64,000 bases of DNA, taken from the NCBI GenBank assembly GCA_002331385.1, contig DCYB01000001.1, positions 496,001-560,000 on the forward strand, given 5' to 3'. The position numbers and the translations under genes are program-made. The stretch's first letter is position 1. Each line of letters opens with the position of its first letter. The notes beneath the pieces were generated by a model. The model was not told where the DNA came from and searched no databases. It saw only the letters and a list, made by a program, of their open reading frames with translations. This document shows, piece after piece, positions 23,427-32,722 of the stretch. This DNA comes from Comamonadaceae bacterium UBA2121 (GTDB lineage: Bacteria > Pseudomonadota > Gammaproteobacteria > Burkholderiales > Burkholderiaceae_C).

Positions 23427-24871
23427 AAGGCCATCTCAAAAGTTTGCGGCGCCGGTTGGTGTGGGGCGTCACGCTCACCACCTGCCTCATGTGGGGCAGC
23501 GTCGCCGCATGGCAGTTCACGAGCATGCAACGCGAAATGCGCAGCATGCTGGACGAGCGCCTCATCGCCTCCGCCAAGATGGTGGCCGCCATCGTGGAGC
23601 AGATTCATCCTGACCCGACCTTGCCCATTGCCCCCGCCAAGACCGAAGCGATGAACTCGCTCATCGCGCGCGATGGGGTCGAGTGCGAAGTCAGCCTCGT
23701 GCGCAGCGAAGTCGACGTGCTGCCCATTGCGCGCACCGGCAACGCGCCCGATCTCAATGCGCAGGTGGAAAGCGGCTTTGGCTCGGCCACCAAAGGCGGC
23801 AAGCTGTGGCGCACCTATGTGCTGGAACACAACGGCATGCGCGTGGTCACCGCCGACCGCATGGACGTGCGCGAGCACCTCGTCGCATCCATGCTGCGCG
23901 CGCTGGTGTTGCCGTTCGTGCTGACGCTGGCGGGCATCGTGCTGATGACGTGGTGGATTTACACCCGCAGTCTGCGTCCGCTGGAAAGCCTGCGCCGCGA
24001 GTTGAGTGCGCGCCCCCCGCATGACCCCTCGCCCGTGCGCTCCGGGCAGGACGTGGCCGAAATCTCGCCACTGGTGCAAAGCCTGAACGCGCTGCTCGCC
24101 CGCATCAACGCCAGCGTGGAACGCGAACGGCGCTGGACCGCCAACGCCGCCCACGAACTGCGCACGCCGCTCACCGGCATCAAGACCCACGTTCAGGTGG
24201 CGCAACTGGCCATGAATGGTGAGCCTGGCGCGCCCAAGACAGACATCGCGATCGAGGCCCTGCACAACGCCAACACCGGGGTGCAGCACCTGCAAAGCAC
24301 GCTGGAACAACTGCTGCAACTCGCGCGCGTGGAAAGCGCCGTCGAAAGCGGTGGCAGCGCCACCATGCGCAGCAGTGCCGACGACATCGTGCAGGCATTC
24401 CAACATGCATGCGAGCAATCGGCCGCCCGCGCACGCACCGAACGGGTGGACAGCCAAGCCAGCGTGGAGCAACGCATCGAGCCCGACGCCGCCGACCCGC
24501 GCTGGGCGCGGCTCAGCATTCCACTGGCACCCGCGCTGCTCGTGAGCGCCATCACCAACCTCACCGACAACGCACTGCTGCATCAGCACTCCAACACTGC
24601 CGTGCAGGCCACGTTGGCACTGGTGCGCCACGAACAGCGCGACTGGCTGGAAGTGCGCATCCGCGATCACGGGCCGGGCATGGCGACCGACGAAATCGAG
24701 TTGTCTACCCAGCGCTTCTGGCGCAAGGGCAATGCGGCCCATGGCAGCGGCCTGGGCCTGACCATCGTGCAGCACATCGCAGAAATCGCCGGAGGCGAAC
24801 TGCTGATGCGGCCCGAAGAGCCCGGCCTCACCGCCATCCTGCGCCTGCCGTCGGAGCCGTCAGCACGCTGA
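23423..24871 (+). CDS. QseC-like sensor histidine kinase
   Basis: A 482-residue membrane kinase with an N-terminal membrane segment, a periplasmic domain of about 130 residues, a second membrane segment (VLPFVLTLAGIVLMTWWIYT), a HAMP-like linker, and the H-box AAHELRTPLTGIKTHV. The ATPase domain shows an N-box (TDNALLHQH), DHGPGM and GSGLGLTIV. It autophosphorylates on His and signals to the adjacent response regulator. The ATG at 23423 overlaps the preceding TGA. Confidence 0.93.
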   Translation: MKGHLKSLRRRLVWGVTLTTCLMWGSVAAWQFTSMQREMRSMLDERLIASAKMVAAIVEQIHPDPTLPIAPAKTEAMNSLIARDGVECEVSLVRSEVDVLPIARTGNAPDLNAQVESGFGSATKGGKLWRTYVLEHNGMRVVTADRMDVREHLVASMLRALVLPFVLTLAGIVLMTWWIYTRSLRPLESLRRELSARPPHDPSPVRSGQDVAEISPLVQSLNALLARINASVERERRWTANAAHELRTPLTGIKTHVQVAQLAMNGEPGAPKTDIAIEALHNANTGVQHLQSTLEQLLQLARVESAVESGGSATMRSSADDIVQAFQHACEQSAARARTERVDSQASVEQRIEPDAADPRWARLSIPLAPALLVSAITNLTDNALLHQHSNTAVQATLALVRHEQRDWLEVRIRDHGPGMATDEIELSTQRFWRKGNAAHGSGLGLTIVQHIAEIAGGELLMRPEEPGLTAILRLPSEPSAR

Positions 24872-24882
24872 TCTCGCGCACC

Positions 24883-25968
24883 TCAGGCCGCGTGCTGCAA
24901 TGCCTTTTCGCCAAAGTGCGTGGTGGCGTGCACGCTGCCGTCATCAAACTGCAACTGGCGCTCGGGCCAGCGCAGCGCGGCCAGTTTGAATTCGCGCCCG
25001 GGCTCGTCTCCCTTGAGGCGTGCGCTCCAGCGCGCTCCCACTGAATAATCCACGCAAAACACATTACCCTGCCGACCGTGCCACGCATACGGCGAAACAC
25101 CGGCAAACAGGTCCTGATCGCCCTTGCCGAGCTTTGCCAGGCTGGCGGGGTGAATGCGACGCCAGTAGTGCCCCACCACGACGGGAATGGCATCGGTATA
25201 CGCATCCCACCACGCCACGCGCTCCACAAAGCGCCATTTCCCGCCCGCATAGAACGGATCGACGCCCTGCCGCTCGACGCCGGAGGTCAGCACCTTGAGC
25301 GGATTCAGCATCTGCTTGTTGGATTCGTTTTCCGCATGCGCGCGCAGAAACGGCGGCTTGTGCTCGCCATCTTCCAGATCGTGCGGCCAGAGCACCCGCT
25401 CCTCGCGCATCCGGTCCTTCAGGCGCGACTGCACCGCCTTGCGTGCGGCCTCGTCTTCCCAATGGTCGTATTCGCGGCGCACCGTTCCCATTTGCAGCGC
25501 GCGGGCCATCGCAATCTGCTCGGGCTGCCACGCCGCGTGCACCACGCGCAGATCGTCACGCTCAAGCGCAATCGGCAACTTGGCGAGCAGCGCGACGATC
25601 TCCTTACGCTGCGGCCCATCCGGGCGCAGATAGGGGGAGTATTTGAGGTTGTCACGCTCCACTCGCTCGTCGAAATACCAGCCGGATCCGTCCTTGGGAT
25701 CTTCGCGCAGCAGGTTGATTTCGTGGTTGCCCAGTACCGCCACCGCACGCCCGGATTCAATCAGGCGCTGAACAAGCGCCAACACGCCGGGACTGTCGGG
25801 CCCACGATCGCAGAAATCGCCGACGAACACGATCGTGCGTTGTTGGGGATGGCGGCCATCGGCGTCATAGCCCAGATGCGCAAGCAAATCCTGCAGTGCC
25901 TGCAACTCTCCGTGTATATCTCCGATGATGTCCAGAGGACCGGCTGGTAGTGTTTGAATCAGACTCAT
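24883..25968 (-). CDS. Calcineurin-like metallophosphatase (Ap4A-hydrolase/PrpE type)
   Basis: A 361-residue metallophosphoesterase with the classic motifs GDIHGE, FVGDFCDRGPDS and GNHEINLL and later His residues (VVHAAW, VVVGHYWRR). A di-metal centre should cleave phosphoester bonds; similarity to ApaH/PrpE hints at Ap4A or phosphoprotein substrates. The start at 25968 (MSLIQTLPAGPLDIIGDIHGE) is preferred because the longer version has an unconvincing Cys- and Pro-rich leader. It converges on the kinase gene, leaving 11 bases. Confidence 0.85.
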   Translation of the reverse strand: MSLIQTLPAGPLDIIGDIHGELQALQDLLAHLGYDADGRHPQQRTIVFVGDFCDRGPDSPGVLALVQRLIESGRAVAVLGNHEINLLREDPKDGSGWYFDERVERDNLKYSPYLRPDGPQRKEIVALLAKLPIALERDDLRVVHAAWQPEQIAMARALQMGTVRREYDHWEDEAARKAVQSRLKDRMREERVLWPHDLEDGEHKPPFLRAHAENESNKQMLNPLKVLTSGVERQGVDPFYAGGKWRFVERVAWWDAYTDAIPVVVGHYWRRIHPASLAKLGKGDQDLFAGVSPYAWHGRQGNVFCVDYSVGARWSARLKGDEPGREFKLAALRWPERQLQFDDGSVHATTHFGEKALQHAA

Positions 25969-26144
25969 ACCGTTGATTTTGGCAGCAAACCGGACTGCGT
26001 GCAGGGGCATTCGCGCAGTTCCGCCCGGCGGGGGACAAGACACGGTCTTGTCTGACTCGCACTGACATAGTCCCAAGCGAAGATGTGCCTGCAGTCAGCA
26101 GAAATTCATCTGACCCTGCCCCCCGTCAGCCATGGAGGCCAAGT

Positions 26145-26453
26145 ATGTTTCAACGCTTCTTGAACCCCACCGTCATCTACCTGCGCCGCATCCAGCAGGG
26201 CCTGGACGAAGCCCGGATCGCAGCGCTGGAACACGAGAGCGCCGCCGAACACCACGCCGCGCTGGCCCACATGTACCGCGACCGCGTGCGCCGCTTGCAG
26301 GCAGAAATGCGCGCCGTCACCGAAGGCGGCGAGAGCACCGGCAATCTCCCCTCTGTCCCCATGGACGCCAGCGCCGCCGCGCAGGTACACCGCATCGCCC
26401 CCCGGATGTCGAAACGCGACGAACCGTTCGGCGCCGCAGGGGTGGCGGGTTAA
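26145..26453 (+). CDS. Hypothetical small helical protein, 102 aa
   Basis: The start at 26145 follows GGAGGCC. Residues 10-65 form a charged helix (IYLRRIQQGLDEARIAALEHESAAEHHAALAHMY) suggesting a coiled coil. The C-terminus is low-complexity. No family is recognised. It diverges from the phosphatase. Confidence 0.6.
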   Translation: MFQRFLNPTVIYLRRIQQGLDEARIAALEHESAAEHHAALAHMYRDRVRRLQAEMRAVTEGGESTGNLPSVPMDASAAAQVHRIAPRMSKRDEPFGAAGVAG

Positions 26454-26557
26454 GGATACTTGGGACAACCGGGCGTCCAACTGCTTGTGTGGATTTGATG
26501 CGCACAGGGCATCCCTCGGACTCTGTCACACCGCGCCCTTGTTTGCCAGGCGCGCGC

Positions 26558-26875
26558 TCAGATACGGAACGTGCGCGGGGCGCAGTGTCGGCTGCGTGCC
26601 CGCGACCTGCGGCCCCGTGCGGCAATCAGCATCAGATACACCGCACCCGCCGCAACGCTGGTTTGTCCGCTGAAGTACACCAACCCCAAAGGCCAGCCGT
26701 GCCATAGCCCCAGCTGCAGCATCCCTTGCAGTACTATGAACGCCCCCATGCACTGGAGCATGCGTCGAAAGCCAGCGGGTAGCGCATGGCTCAGAAGCAC
26801 CCCTTGCTGCTGCTCCGTGCCCAGTGCCAGCAACGCCATACCGACGATGCACAGGCAGAGCTTGACGATGTCCAT
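26558..26875 (-). CDS. DUF3325 inner-membrane protein of siderophore operon
   Basis: A 105-residue hydrophobic protein with three membrane segments (LCLCIVGMALLALG, RMLQCMGAFIVLQGMLQLGL, AAGAVYLMLIAA), matching DUF3325 proteins found next to PepSY and DUF3649 genes in iron-uptake operons. Its ATG overlaps the PepSY gene's TGA by ATGA. It is the last gene of the eight-gene siderophore operon. The molecular role is unknown; the association with iron is contextual. Confidence 0.75.
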   Translation of the reverse strand: MDIVKLCLCIVGMALLALGTEQQQGVLLSHALPAGFRRMLQCMGAFIVLQGMLQLGLWHGWPLGLVYFSGQTSVAAGAVYLMLIAARGRRSRARSRHCAPRTFRI

Positions 26876-28461
26876 CACGGCCGTGCCTCCCGCGCCGTTT
26901 GTCGACCACACCGCCATGCGAGGACTCCATGCAGCGCCGCAAACGCCCAGCACACGGCATCCATGCCTGCGAACACCGTATCGCCTGCTGCGAGCGAACG
27001 CCAGAACGCGCGCTCCGTCGTCAACGCATTCACCACAGGCAGACCGAACAGCAGCACGGCCGCTAGCCACAGCTGCGCGCGCCATGACTTCCTGGCAGGC
27101 TGGCAGAGCACCCACATCCACATCACACCCCACGCCAGGAAAAAGCACTGGATCTCCAGCTTGTCCCGCTCGGGCATGGTCACCGGCAGCAATCGGTTGG
27201 CCCACAACATCACCACCATGGCGACAGACAAGCCTGCCATCGCCGCGACATTGCCGCGCTCCATCACGCTCAACATCCACCCGGGGCGCTGTGGGGTGCT
27301 GGGCATCCGTTGGCGGCGCTTCACGGTCCACAGCACCAGACCCGTGCCCACCATGGCCGTGCCCGCGAGACTGACGATGAAATACAGCCACCGCAGATGC
27401 ACGTCACCAAAGCGCCCCAGATGCAAACCGTACAGCACTCCGCGCGTCTGCGCCGCGATGCCCACGCGGTCTTGCTGCTCCAGCAGCGCACCGGAGACAC
27501 CGTCAAACACCATGTACTGCGGACTGAATGACACCCGCCGCACCTCGCCGCGCAGCACGCTCACCCGCGCATGGGTGTCTCCCGGCAGATTCACGATGAC
27601 GCGGGCAATGTTATGCGCTCCCCACTGGTGTTGCGCCTGCCCGACCATTGCCTGCACCGACGCAAGGGGCGCCCGCTCACCGCTGGCCTTCAAGGGTGCA
27701 TGGAACGCGTGCTGTTGGTTCGCCATGTGCGCGCGTTGCGCAGCTGTCTGGATAGCCAGCCGCTCACTCCACGGCAGATAGGTCGCCATGAGCATGACCA
27801 GTCCACTGAAAGTGATCATCAAGTGAAATGGCAAGCCGAACACGGAAAACGCGTTGTGCGCATCCAGCCATGATCGCTGCCCTTTGCCGCCGCGAAAGGT
27901 GAAAAAGTCCACCAGAATCTTCTTGTGCGTGATGACGCCGCTGATGATTGCCACCAACATGAACATGGCGCACACACCTGCCAGCCATCGACCCCACACC
28001 ATGGGCAGATAGTGGAACTGGTAGTGAAAGTGATAGAAAAAATCGCCCCCGGCCGTGGGCCGCACATCGGCCCTGTGTCCAGTGGTGGGGTCAAAAATCG
28101 CCTGGTGCATCCGCCGCGATCCCTGCAGCGTCACGGGCTCGCGCCAGAAGGCGGTGACGGCATTGCCACGGGGATCGGGTGGGTAAATCACCCATTGCGC
28201 GCTGCCCTGCGCCAACGCATCCAGTTCACGCACGACGCGGACCACCGCCCGCGCCGGGTCGGCCGGCGCTTTGAGCGCTGGCATCTCCGGACGCATCCAT
28301 TGCGACAGCTCCACACGAAAGTAGCTCACGGTTCCCGTCAGGAACATGGCATACAGCAGCCATCCAGCCAGTAGCCCGGCCCAGATATGCAGGCCCGACA
28401 TGGCTTGCCGCAATCCCTTGCCTTGCGGCGCTTGGGTCTTGCTGGTGCGCGCGTGTGCCAT
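26875..28461 (-). CDS. PepSY-associated membrane protein (siderophore-iron reductase type)
   Basis: A 528-residue PepSY/PiuB-like protein. An N-terminal membrane helix (GLHIWAGLLAGWLLYAMFLTG) is followed by a periplasmic PepSY domain, then further membrane helices (CAMFMLVAIISGVITHKK, HLMITFSGLVMLMATYLPW, LYFIVSLAGTAMVGTGLVLW) and three more at the C-terminus. Conserved His residues such as FHYQFHYLP may coordinate haem, as proposed for ferric-siderophore reductases in this family. The start at 28461 leaves four bases to DUF3649. It sits mid-operon in the siderophore locus. Confidence 0.85.
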   Translation of the reverse strand: MAHARTSKTQAPQGKGLRQAMSGLHIWAGLLAGWLLYAMFLTGTVSYFRVELSQWMRPEMPALKAPADPARAVVRVVRELDALAQGSAQWVIYPPDPRGNAVTAFWREPVTLQGSRRMHQAIFDPTTGHRADVRPTAGGDFFYHFHYQFHYLPMVWGRWLAGVCAMFMLVAIISGVITHKKILVDFFTFRGGKGQRSWLDAHNAFSVFGLPFHLMITFSGLVMLMATYLPWSERLAIQTAAQRAHMANQQHAFHAPLKASGERAPLASVQAMVGQAQHQWGAHNIARVIVNLPGDTHARVSVLRGEVRRVSFSPQYMVFDGVSGALLEQQDRVGIAAQTRGVLYGLHLGRFGDVHLRWLYFIVSLAGTAMVGTGLVLWTVKRRQRMPSTPQRPGWMLSVMERGNVAAMAGLSVAMVVMLWANRLLPVTMPERDKLEIQCFFLAWGVMWMWVLCQPARKSWRAQLWLAAVLLFGLPVVNALTTERAFWRSLAAGDTVFAGMDAVCWAFAALHGVLAWRCGRQTAREARP

Positions 28462-28465
28462 GCCG

Positions 28466-28765
28466 CTACCTCTGCACTTGCGCATACCAGGCAGCACAAA
28501 GCAATGGCAATGCGAGCACCACCATCCCCACCCATGCGCGCAGGGCTGTGCGCGCTGCAAACACCCACACCACGATGGCTGCGTGCATCAGGATGCCCAG
28601 CATGGTCCCGCCCAATACGGCATCCACGCGGGACCACGGCAACGCCAATGTCGCTATGCTGGTCAGCACGGCCATGGCAAATCCGCCCGCCACCGCAGCA
28701 GCCACGCGCGCCACCAGCGCCGCGCGCGCCGCCGCCCGGTGTCGGGGATATGGCGCGCGCTGCAT
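28466..28765 (-). CDS. DUF3649 inner-membrane protein
   Basis: A 99-residue protein with three hydrophobic segments (VAAAVAGGFAMAVLTSIATL, GGTMLGILMHAAIVVWVFA, GMVVLALPLLCAAWY). It matches the DUF3649 proteins that accompany PepSY and DUF3325 genes in iron-uptake operons. The ATG overlaps the ATPase TGA (ATGA), which fixes the start. The function is unknown beyond its context. Confidence 0.75.
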   Translation of the reverse strand: MQRAPYPRHRAAARAALVARVAAAVAGGFAMAVLTSIATLALPWSRVDAVLGGTMLGILMHAAIVVWVFAARTALRAWVGMVVLALPLLCAAWYAQVQR

Positions 28766-29589
28766 CACACTGTCCTTGCTCTGCCGAGACTGGCGGTCGG
28801 CAACAGCATCGGCGTACCCTTCAGTGGATCGATCATGACTCGGCAATCCACATGGAATACGTCACGCAGGGTCTGCGGCGTCACTGCTTGCTGCGCGCGT
28901 GCGTGCGCGACCACCCGCCCCTGCTTCATCATGATGATCCGTGGCGCATAACGAAATGCCAGATTCAGATCGTGCAACACGGTGATGATCGTGCGCCCGC
29001 TGCGATGCAGGCTGGCGCACAACTCCATGAGTTCAAGCTGGTACTGCAGATCGAGAAAGCTCGTGGGCTCGTCCAGCAGCAGCACTTCCGTGTCCTGCGC
29101 AAGCACCAACGCCAACCACGCACGCTGCCGCTGTCCACCCGAAAGGGATTGGAGCGGGCGCGACGCCAACGCCGTCAGTTCGGTGATGCGCAAGGCGTGG
29201 GCGATGGCTCGGGCATCATCCTGACCAGCGGGACGCAACAACGACTGATAGGGATAGCGCCCGCGCGACACCAGATCGCCCACCGTGATCAGGTCCGGCG
29301 CCTGCGGATCTTGCGGCAGATAGCCAATGCGCCGCGCCACCGCCTTGCGGCGCATCGAGCGCAGGGCGCTGCCATCCAGCAACACGGCACCGCAACGCGG
29401 CGCGAGGATGCCGCACAACACCCGCAGCAATGTCGATTTGCCGCTGCCGTTGGCCCCCACCACCGCAGTGAAACTGCCTGGTGCAATTGACAAGGAAAGC
29501 CGTTGCAACAAAGGCGCGTCGCCATATCCGGCTGACACCTCTTTCAGTTGCAACACAGGCGACGTCGCGCTGGAGTGGTTCTGTGTCAT
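28765..29589 (-). CDS. Ferric-siderophore ABC transporter ATPase (FecE/FhuC-like)
   Basis: A 274-residue ABC ATPase: Walker A GANGSGKST, signature LSGGQRQRAW, Walker B VLLLDEPTSFLD, and a His-switch LHDLN. It powers uptake of ferric siderophore through the two adjacent FecCD-type permeases. Start 29589 is chosen because it overlaps the permease stop by ATGA. Confidence 0.93.
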   Translation of the reverse strand: MTQNHSSATSPVLQLKEVSAGYGDAPLLQRLSLSIAPGSFTAVVGANGSGKSTLLRVLCGILAPRCGAVLLDGSALRSMRRKAVARRIGYLPQDPQAPDLITVGDLVSRGRYPYQSLLRPAGQDDARAIAHALRITELTALASRPLQSLSGGQRQRAWLALVLAQDTEVLLLDEPTSFLDLQYQLELMELCASLHRSGRTIITVLHDLNLAFRYAPRIIMMKQGRVVAHARAQQAVTPQTLRDVFHVDCRVMIDPLKGTPMLLPTASLGRARTV

Positions 29590-30614
29590 GGCGCTTTCGT
29601 GCGCCATTCGCGCACAAGCAAAAATGCGAGATACATGCCGCCAATCCCCGCCGTCACGATGCCCACCGGCAAACCGGTGGCACTGGTGTGCCGCGCCATC
29701 AGGTCGGCCAGCGCCAACATCACGGCCCCCGTGCTGGCCGCCAGCAGCGGCTGCGGGCCGTCACCGCCAGCGCACATGCGAGCAATCGGCGGGGCCGCCA
29801 GTGCAACGAAAGCAATCGGCCCGGCCACGCTCACCGCAGCGGCTGCGGCCAGCACGCCCAGCACGACAGCACAGACACGCGTCCTGACCACCGGCACGCC
29901 CAGTGCGTGGGCGACGTCATCACCCAGCTCCAGCACCAGCAGCGGGGCACGCAGCGCCAGCGCCAACGGCATGAGGGCCAGCAGCGCAATGCCCATGCTG
30001 ATCACATCACCCCAATGGCGCGAGGCAAGACTGCCGTGCAACCACAGCGCAGCCTCCAGTGCTTCGTCCCGGCGCAGCGATGACAGGCTGAACTGCACAA
30101 AGGCGAAGGCCATGGCGCCCACGCCGATCCCCGCCACCACCATATGGTGTGGCGACCGGAAACCACTGCCCGAGCACAGCCACACCAACAGGATGGCCAA
30201 GAACGCACCCGCCACAGCCGCTGCGCCCACCGGCATCAGCCCCGGCCAAAGCATGATGGTGGCCACCGCACCTGCGGACGCGCCAGCGGTCAGTCCCATC
30301 ACATCGGGACTGCCGAACGGGTTGCGCGTAATGCTCTGGAACAGCGCGCCAGCCAGGCCCAGCGCCGCCCCCACCGCCAATGCAACCAGCGCACGCGGCA
30401 AACGCACAGTCAGCACGAGCCACTGCGTCACCACCTGCCCCTGCCCGCGCAGGACTTGCAGCAATTCGTGCCAGGTGGGACCGTGCTCTCCGGCCATCAG
30501 GGACACGACCAGCGAAGCCACCGCCAGCAACACCAGCCACGCGCCGTAGACCGAGCGGCGCGTGGGGCCGGCCACCCTCATGCGCCGTGGGCGATGCGGC
30601 GCCAAGGAGAGCAT
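29586..30614 (-). CDS. FecCD-family siderophore permease 2
   Basis: A 342-residue inner-membrane permease of the FecCD family with about nine or ten helices. Family motifs include VRLPRALVALAVGAALGLAGALFQSITRNPFGSPDVMGLTAGAS and VAGPIAFVALAAPPIAR. It forms the channel with the preceding permease. Start options are a GTG at 30626 overlapping the upstream stop, or an ATG at 30614; neither has a clear ribosome site, so a few residues are uncertain. Confidence 0.9.
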   Translation of the reverse strand: MLSLAPHRPRRMRVAGPTRRSVYGAWLVLLAVASLVVSLMAGEHGPTWHELLQVLRGQGQVVTQWLVLTVRLPRALVALAVGAALGLAGALFQSITRNPFGSPDVMGLTAGASAGAVATIMLWPGLMPVGAAAVAGAFLAILLVWLCSGSGFRSPHHMVVAGIGVGAMAFAFVQFSLSSLRRDEALEAALWLHGSLASRHWGDVISMGIALLALMPLALALRAPLLVLELGDDVAHALGVPVVRTRVCAVVLGVLAAAAAVSVAGPIAFVALAAPPIARMCAGGDGPQPLLAASTGAVMLALADLMARHTSATGLPVGIVTAGIGGMYLAFLLVREWRTKAP

Positions 30615-30622
30615 ATTCACGT

Positions 30623-31624
30623 TCACAGCACACGCTGGCGCCGCAGCGCCATCAACAGGAACGGCCCGCCCAACAGCGCCACCACCACGCCCGTCAGCAC
30701 TTCTGCCGGCGCGCGCAGCCAGCGCGCCAGCACGTCCGCCAGCAGCAACAAACACGGACCCAGCAACGCGCAAAAGGCCAATTGCCAGCGCAAGTCCGCC
30801 ACAGCCAGCGGGCGCACCATATGCGGTACGGCCAGCCCGACAAATGCCATCGGCCCGACCGCCGCAGTCGCCCCCGCTGCCAACATGGCCATGCACAGCA
30901 AACCGCCCAACCGATACGCCTGGGCGCGCACCCCCAACACCTGCGCCATCGCATCGCCCAACATGAGGACGTTCAACGGCCGGGCGATCCAGGCGGCCAG
31001 CAGCACGCTCCCCACGATGGCAGGAGCGGCCTGCGCGACCTGCTGCATCGATTGCCCGGCCAAAGAACCGACAGCCCAGAACCGATACCCGTCAAACACG
31101 TCACTGTGCAGCAAGGCGATCGCCTGCACGCCCGAAAACAGGAACGCATTCACGGCAGCGCCCGCCAGCAACAATCGCACGGGCTGCATGGCGCCCATGC
31201 CCTGGCTCAGGCTATAGACCAACAGCGCAGCCAGGCACGCTCCGGGTAACGCCACCCAGAATGGAAATGCGGGAAGGCTGCCCACGCTCCACGCGCTCAC
31301 CACGATGGCGCATGATGCGCCTGCGTTGATGCCCAGCAAACCGGGGTCGGCGAGCGGGTTGCGCGTCAGCGCCTGCACCAGCGCCCCCGCCATCGCCAAC
31401 GCAGCGCCCGCAAGCACCGCCAGCAGTGTGCGCGGTACACGCGAGTGCGCGATGAGCGATGTCTCGCTGTCGTCCGGATGCACCAACACGCCGATCACGT
31501 CTGCCAGCGGCAGCGGCTGCGCGCCAAGCGTCAGACTTCCCAGCACGCACAACAGCACGGCAAGCATGGACGCCGCCAGTGCTGTCCAGCGCCTCCAGAT
31601 CACGGTCCGAATGTCTGCCTTCAT
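30623..31624 (-). CDS. FecCD-family siderophore permease 1
   Basis: A 333-residue permease partner with motifs SRVPRTLLAVLAGAALAMAGALVQALTRNPLADPGLLGINAGAS and VGPMAFVGLAVPHMVRPL. It lies 12 bases after the binding-protein gene and overlaps the second permease. Fused permease pairs exist in this family, but here they are separate. Confidence 0.92.
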   Translation of the reverse strand: MKADIRTVIWRRWTALAASMLAVLLCVLGSLTLGAQPLPLADVIGVLVHPDDSETSLIAHSRVPRTLLAVLAGAALAMAGALVQALTRNPLADPGLLGINAGASCAIVVSAWSVGSLPAFPFWVALPGACLAALLVYSLSQGMGAMQPVRLLLAGAAVNAFLFSGVQAIALLHSDVFDGYRFWAVGSLAGQSMQQVAQAAPAIVGSVLLAAWIARPLNVLMLGDAMAQVLGVRAQAYRLGGLLCMAMLAAGATAAVGPMAFVGLAVPHMVRPLAVADLRWQLAFCALLGPCLLLLADVLARWLRAPAEVLTGVVVALLGGPFLLMALRRQRVL

Positions 31625-31636
31625 GCGGCCTCCGGC

Positions 31637-32722
31637 TCATGGCTGCGAGCGCCGGGCCGCCATGGACAGTGGCACCGCCAAACGCTCCAGCATCCAGTCG
31701 ACAGCAAGCGGCGTGCCGGAGGACGATGCCATCACCAGCGCGGCATCTGTCAGCGCCACATACGCGCCACGCTGCACGGCAGGCATCGCCGCAAACAGGG
31801 GCATGCGCGCCACACGGTCGCGCTCGTCGGCGTTGTAGAACCAACTGATGACCACGTCCACCTCCGACAGTGCGCTGGCATGTTCAAAACCCAGGTAATG
31901 CGCGAACTTGCCCGGGCTGGCTTGCCAGTCGGCGATCACCGGAGCCAACTCCAGCCCCATGCCGCGCAGGGTGTCCACACGCGGATCTCCGGCGACGTAC
32001 ACCGTGAAATTGCCCGAAGCAGGATCGGCACGCACATAGGCAAAGCGCTTGCCTTGCCATTCGGGATGGCGCACGGCAGACGCCTGCAGGGCGTTGCGCA
32101 CGCGCGTCTTGAGCGCATCAGCCTGTGCACTGCGCCCGAGCGCCCGGGCGATCATGTCCATCTGCTGATTCACCGGCGTGAGATAGGGCCTGTCCGGATA
32201 AGCCACAACGGGAACCATCGCAGAGAGTTGCGCATACGCCTGCGGACTCATGCCCGAAAAGGGCGCCAGCACCACATCTGGCCGCAGCGCGACGATGGCT
32301 TCGATGTCCAACTCCGGCTGCATGGCGATCACTGCGGGCAAGGGCTGCCCGGTGCGCTCGATGGCTTCCCGCACCCAGGGCCAGTAGTGGTCCGCGTCCC
32401 CGCCCCAATCAGCACGCCCCGTCCCCACCGGAACCACTCCCAGCGAGACGGCAATGTCATCGGCTCCCAGCCCCAGCGTCACGACACGTTGCGGGGGAGC
32501 CTCAAGGGTGGCGCTGCCCAGTGCATCACGCATATGCAGTGGAAAGCCCTGCGCCGCATCCGGATGGCGCTGCGGCGTGGGTGCCGCGACAGGTGTGTCC
32601 ACCGCGGGCTCACACGCACAGAGCAGGGCCAACAGCGCCATGCAGAACACGGCCCGGACGAGGGCATGCCACAGGCTCGAGCCGCGCCAGGACAGGCGGG
32701 GATGGGGGTGGCAAACGGCCAT
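31637..32722 (-). CDS. Siderophore-binding lipoprotein (FecB/FhuD-like)
   Basis: A 361-residue periplasmic binding protein (TroA/BtuF fold) for ferric siderophores. The lipobox LLCAC near residue 36 indicates membrane anchoring. Visible core motifs are PPQRVVTLGLGADDIAVSLGV, IVALRPDVVLAPF and the C-terminal MLERLAVPL. Start 32722 overlaps the TonB receptor stop by ATGA. It hands substrate to the FecCD permeases. Confidence 0.9.
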   Translation of the reverse strand: MAVCHPHPRLSWRGSSLWHALVRAVFCMALLALLCACEPAVDTPVAAPTPQRHPDAAQGFPLHMRDALGSATLEAPPQRVVTLGLGADDIAVSLGVVPVGTGRADWGGDADHYWPWVREAIERTGQPLPAVIAMQPELDIEAIVALRPDVVLAPFSGMSPQAYAQLSAMVPVVAYPDRPYLTPVNQQMDMIARALGRSAQADALKTRVRNALQASAVRHPEWQGKRFAYVRADPASGNFTVYVAGDPRVDTLRGMGLELAPVIADWQASPGKFAHYLGFEHASALSEVDVVISWFYNADERDRVARMPLFAAMPAVQRGAYVALTDAALVMASSSGTPLAVDWMLERLAVPLSMAARRSQP

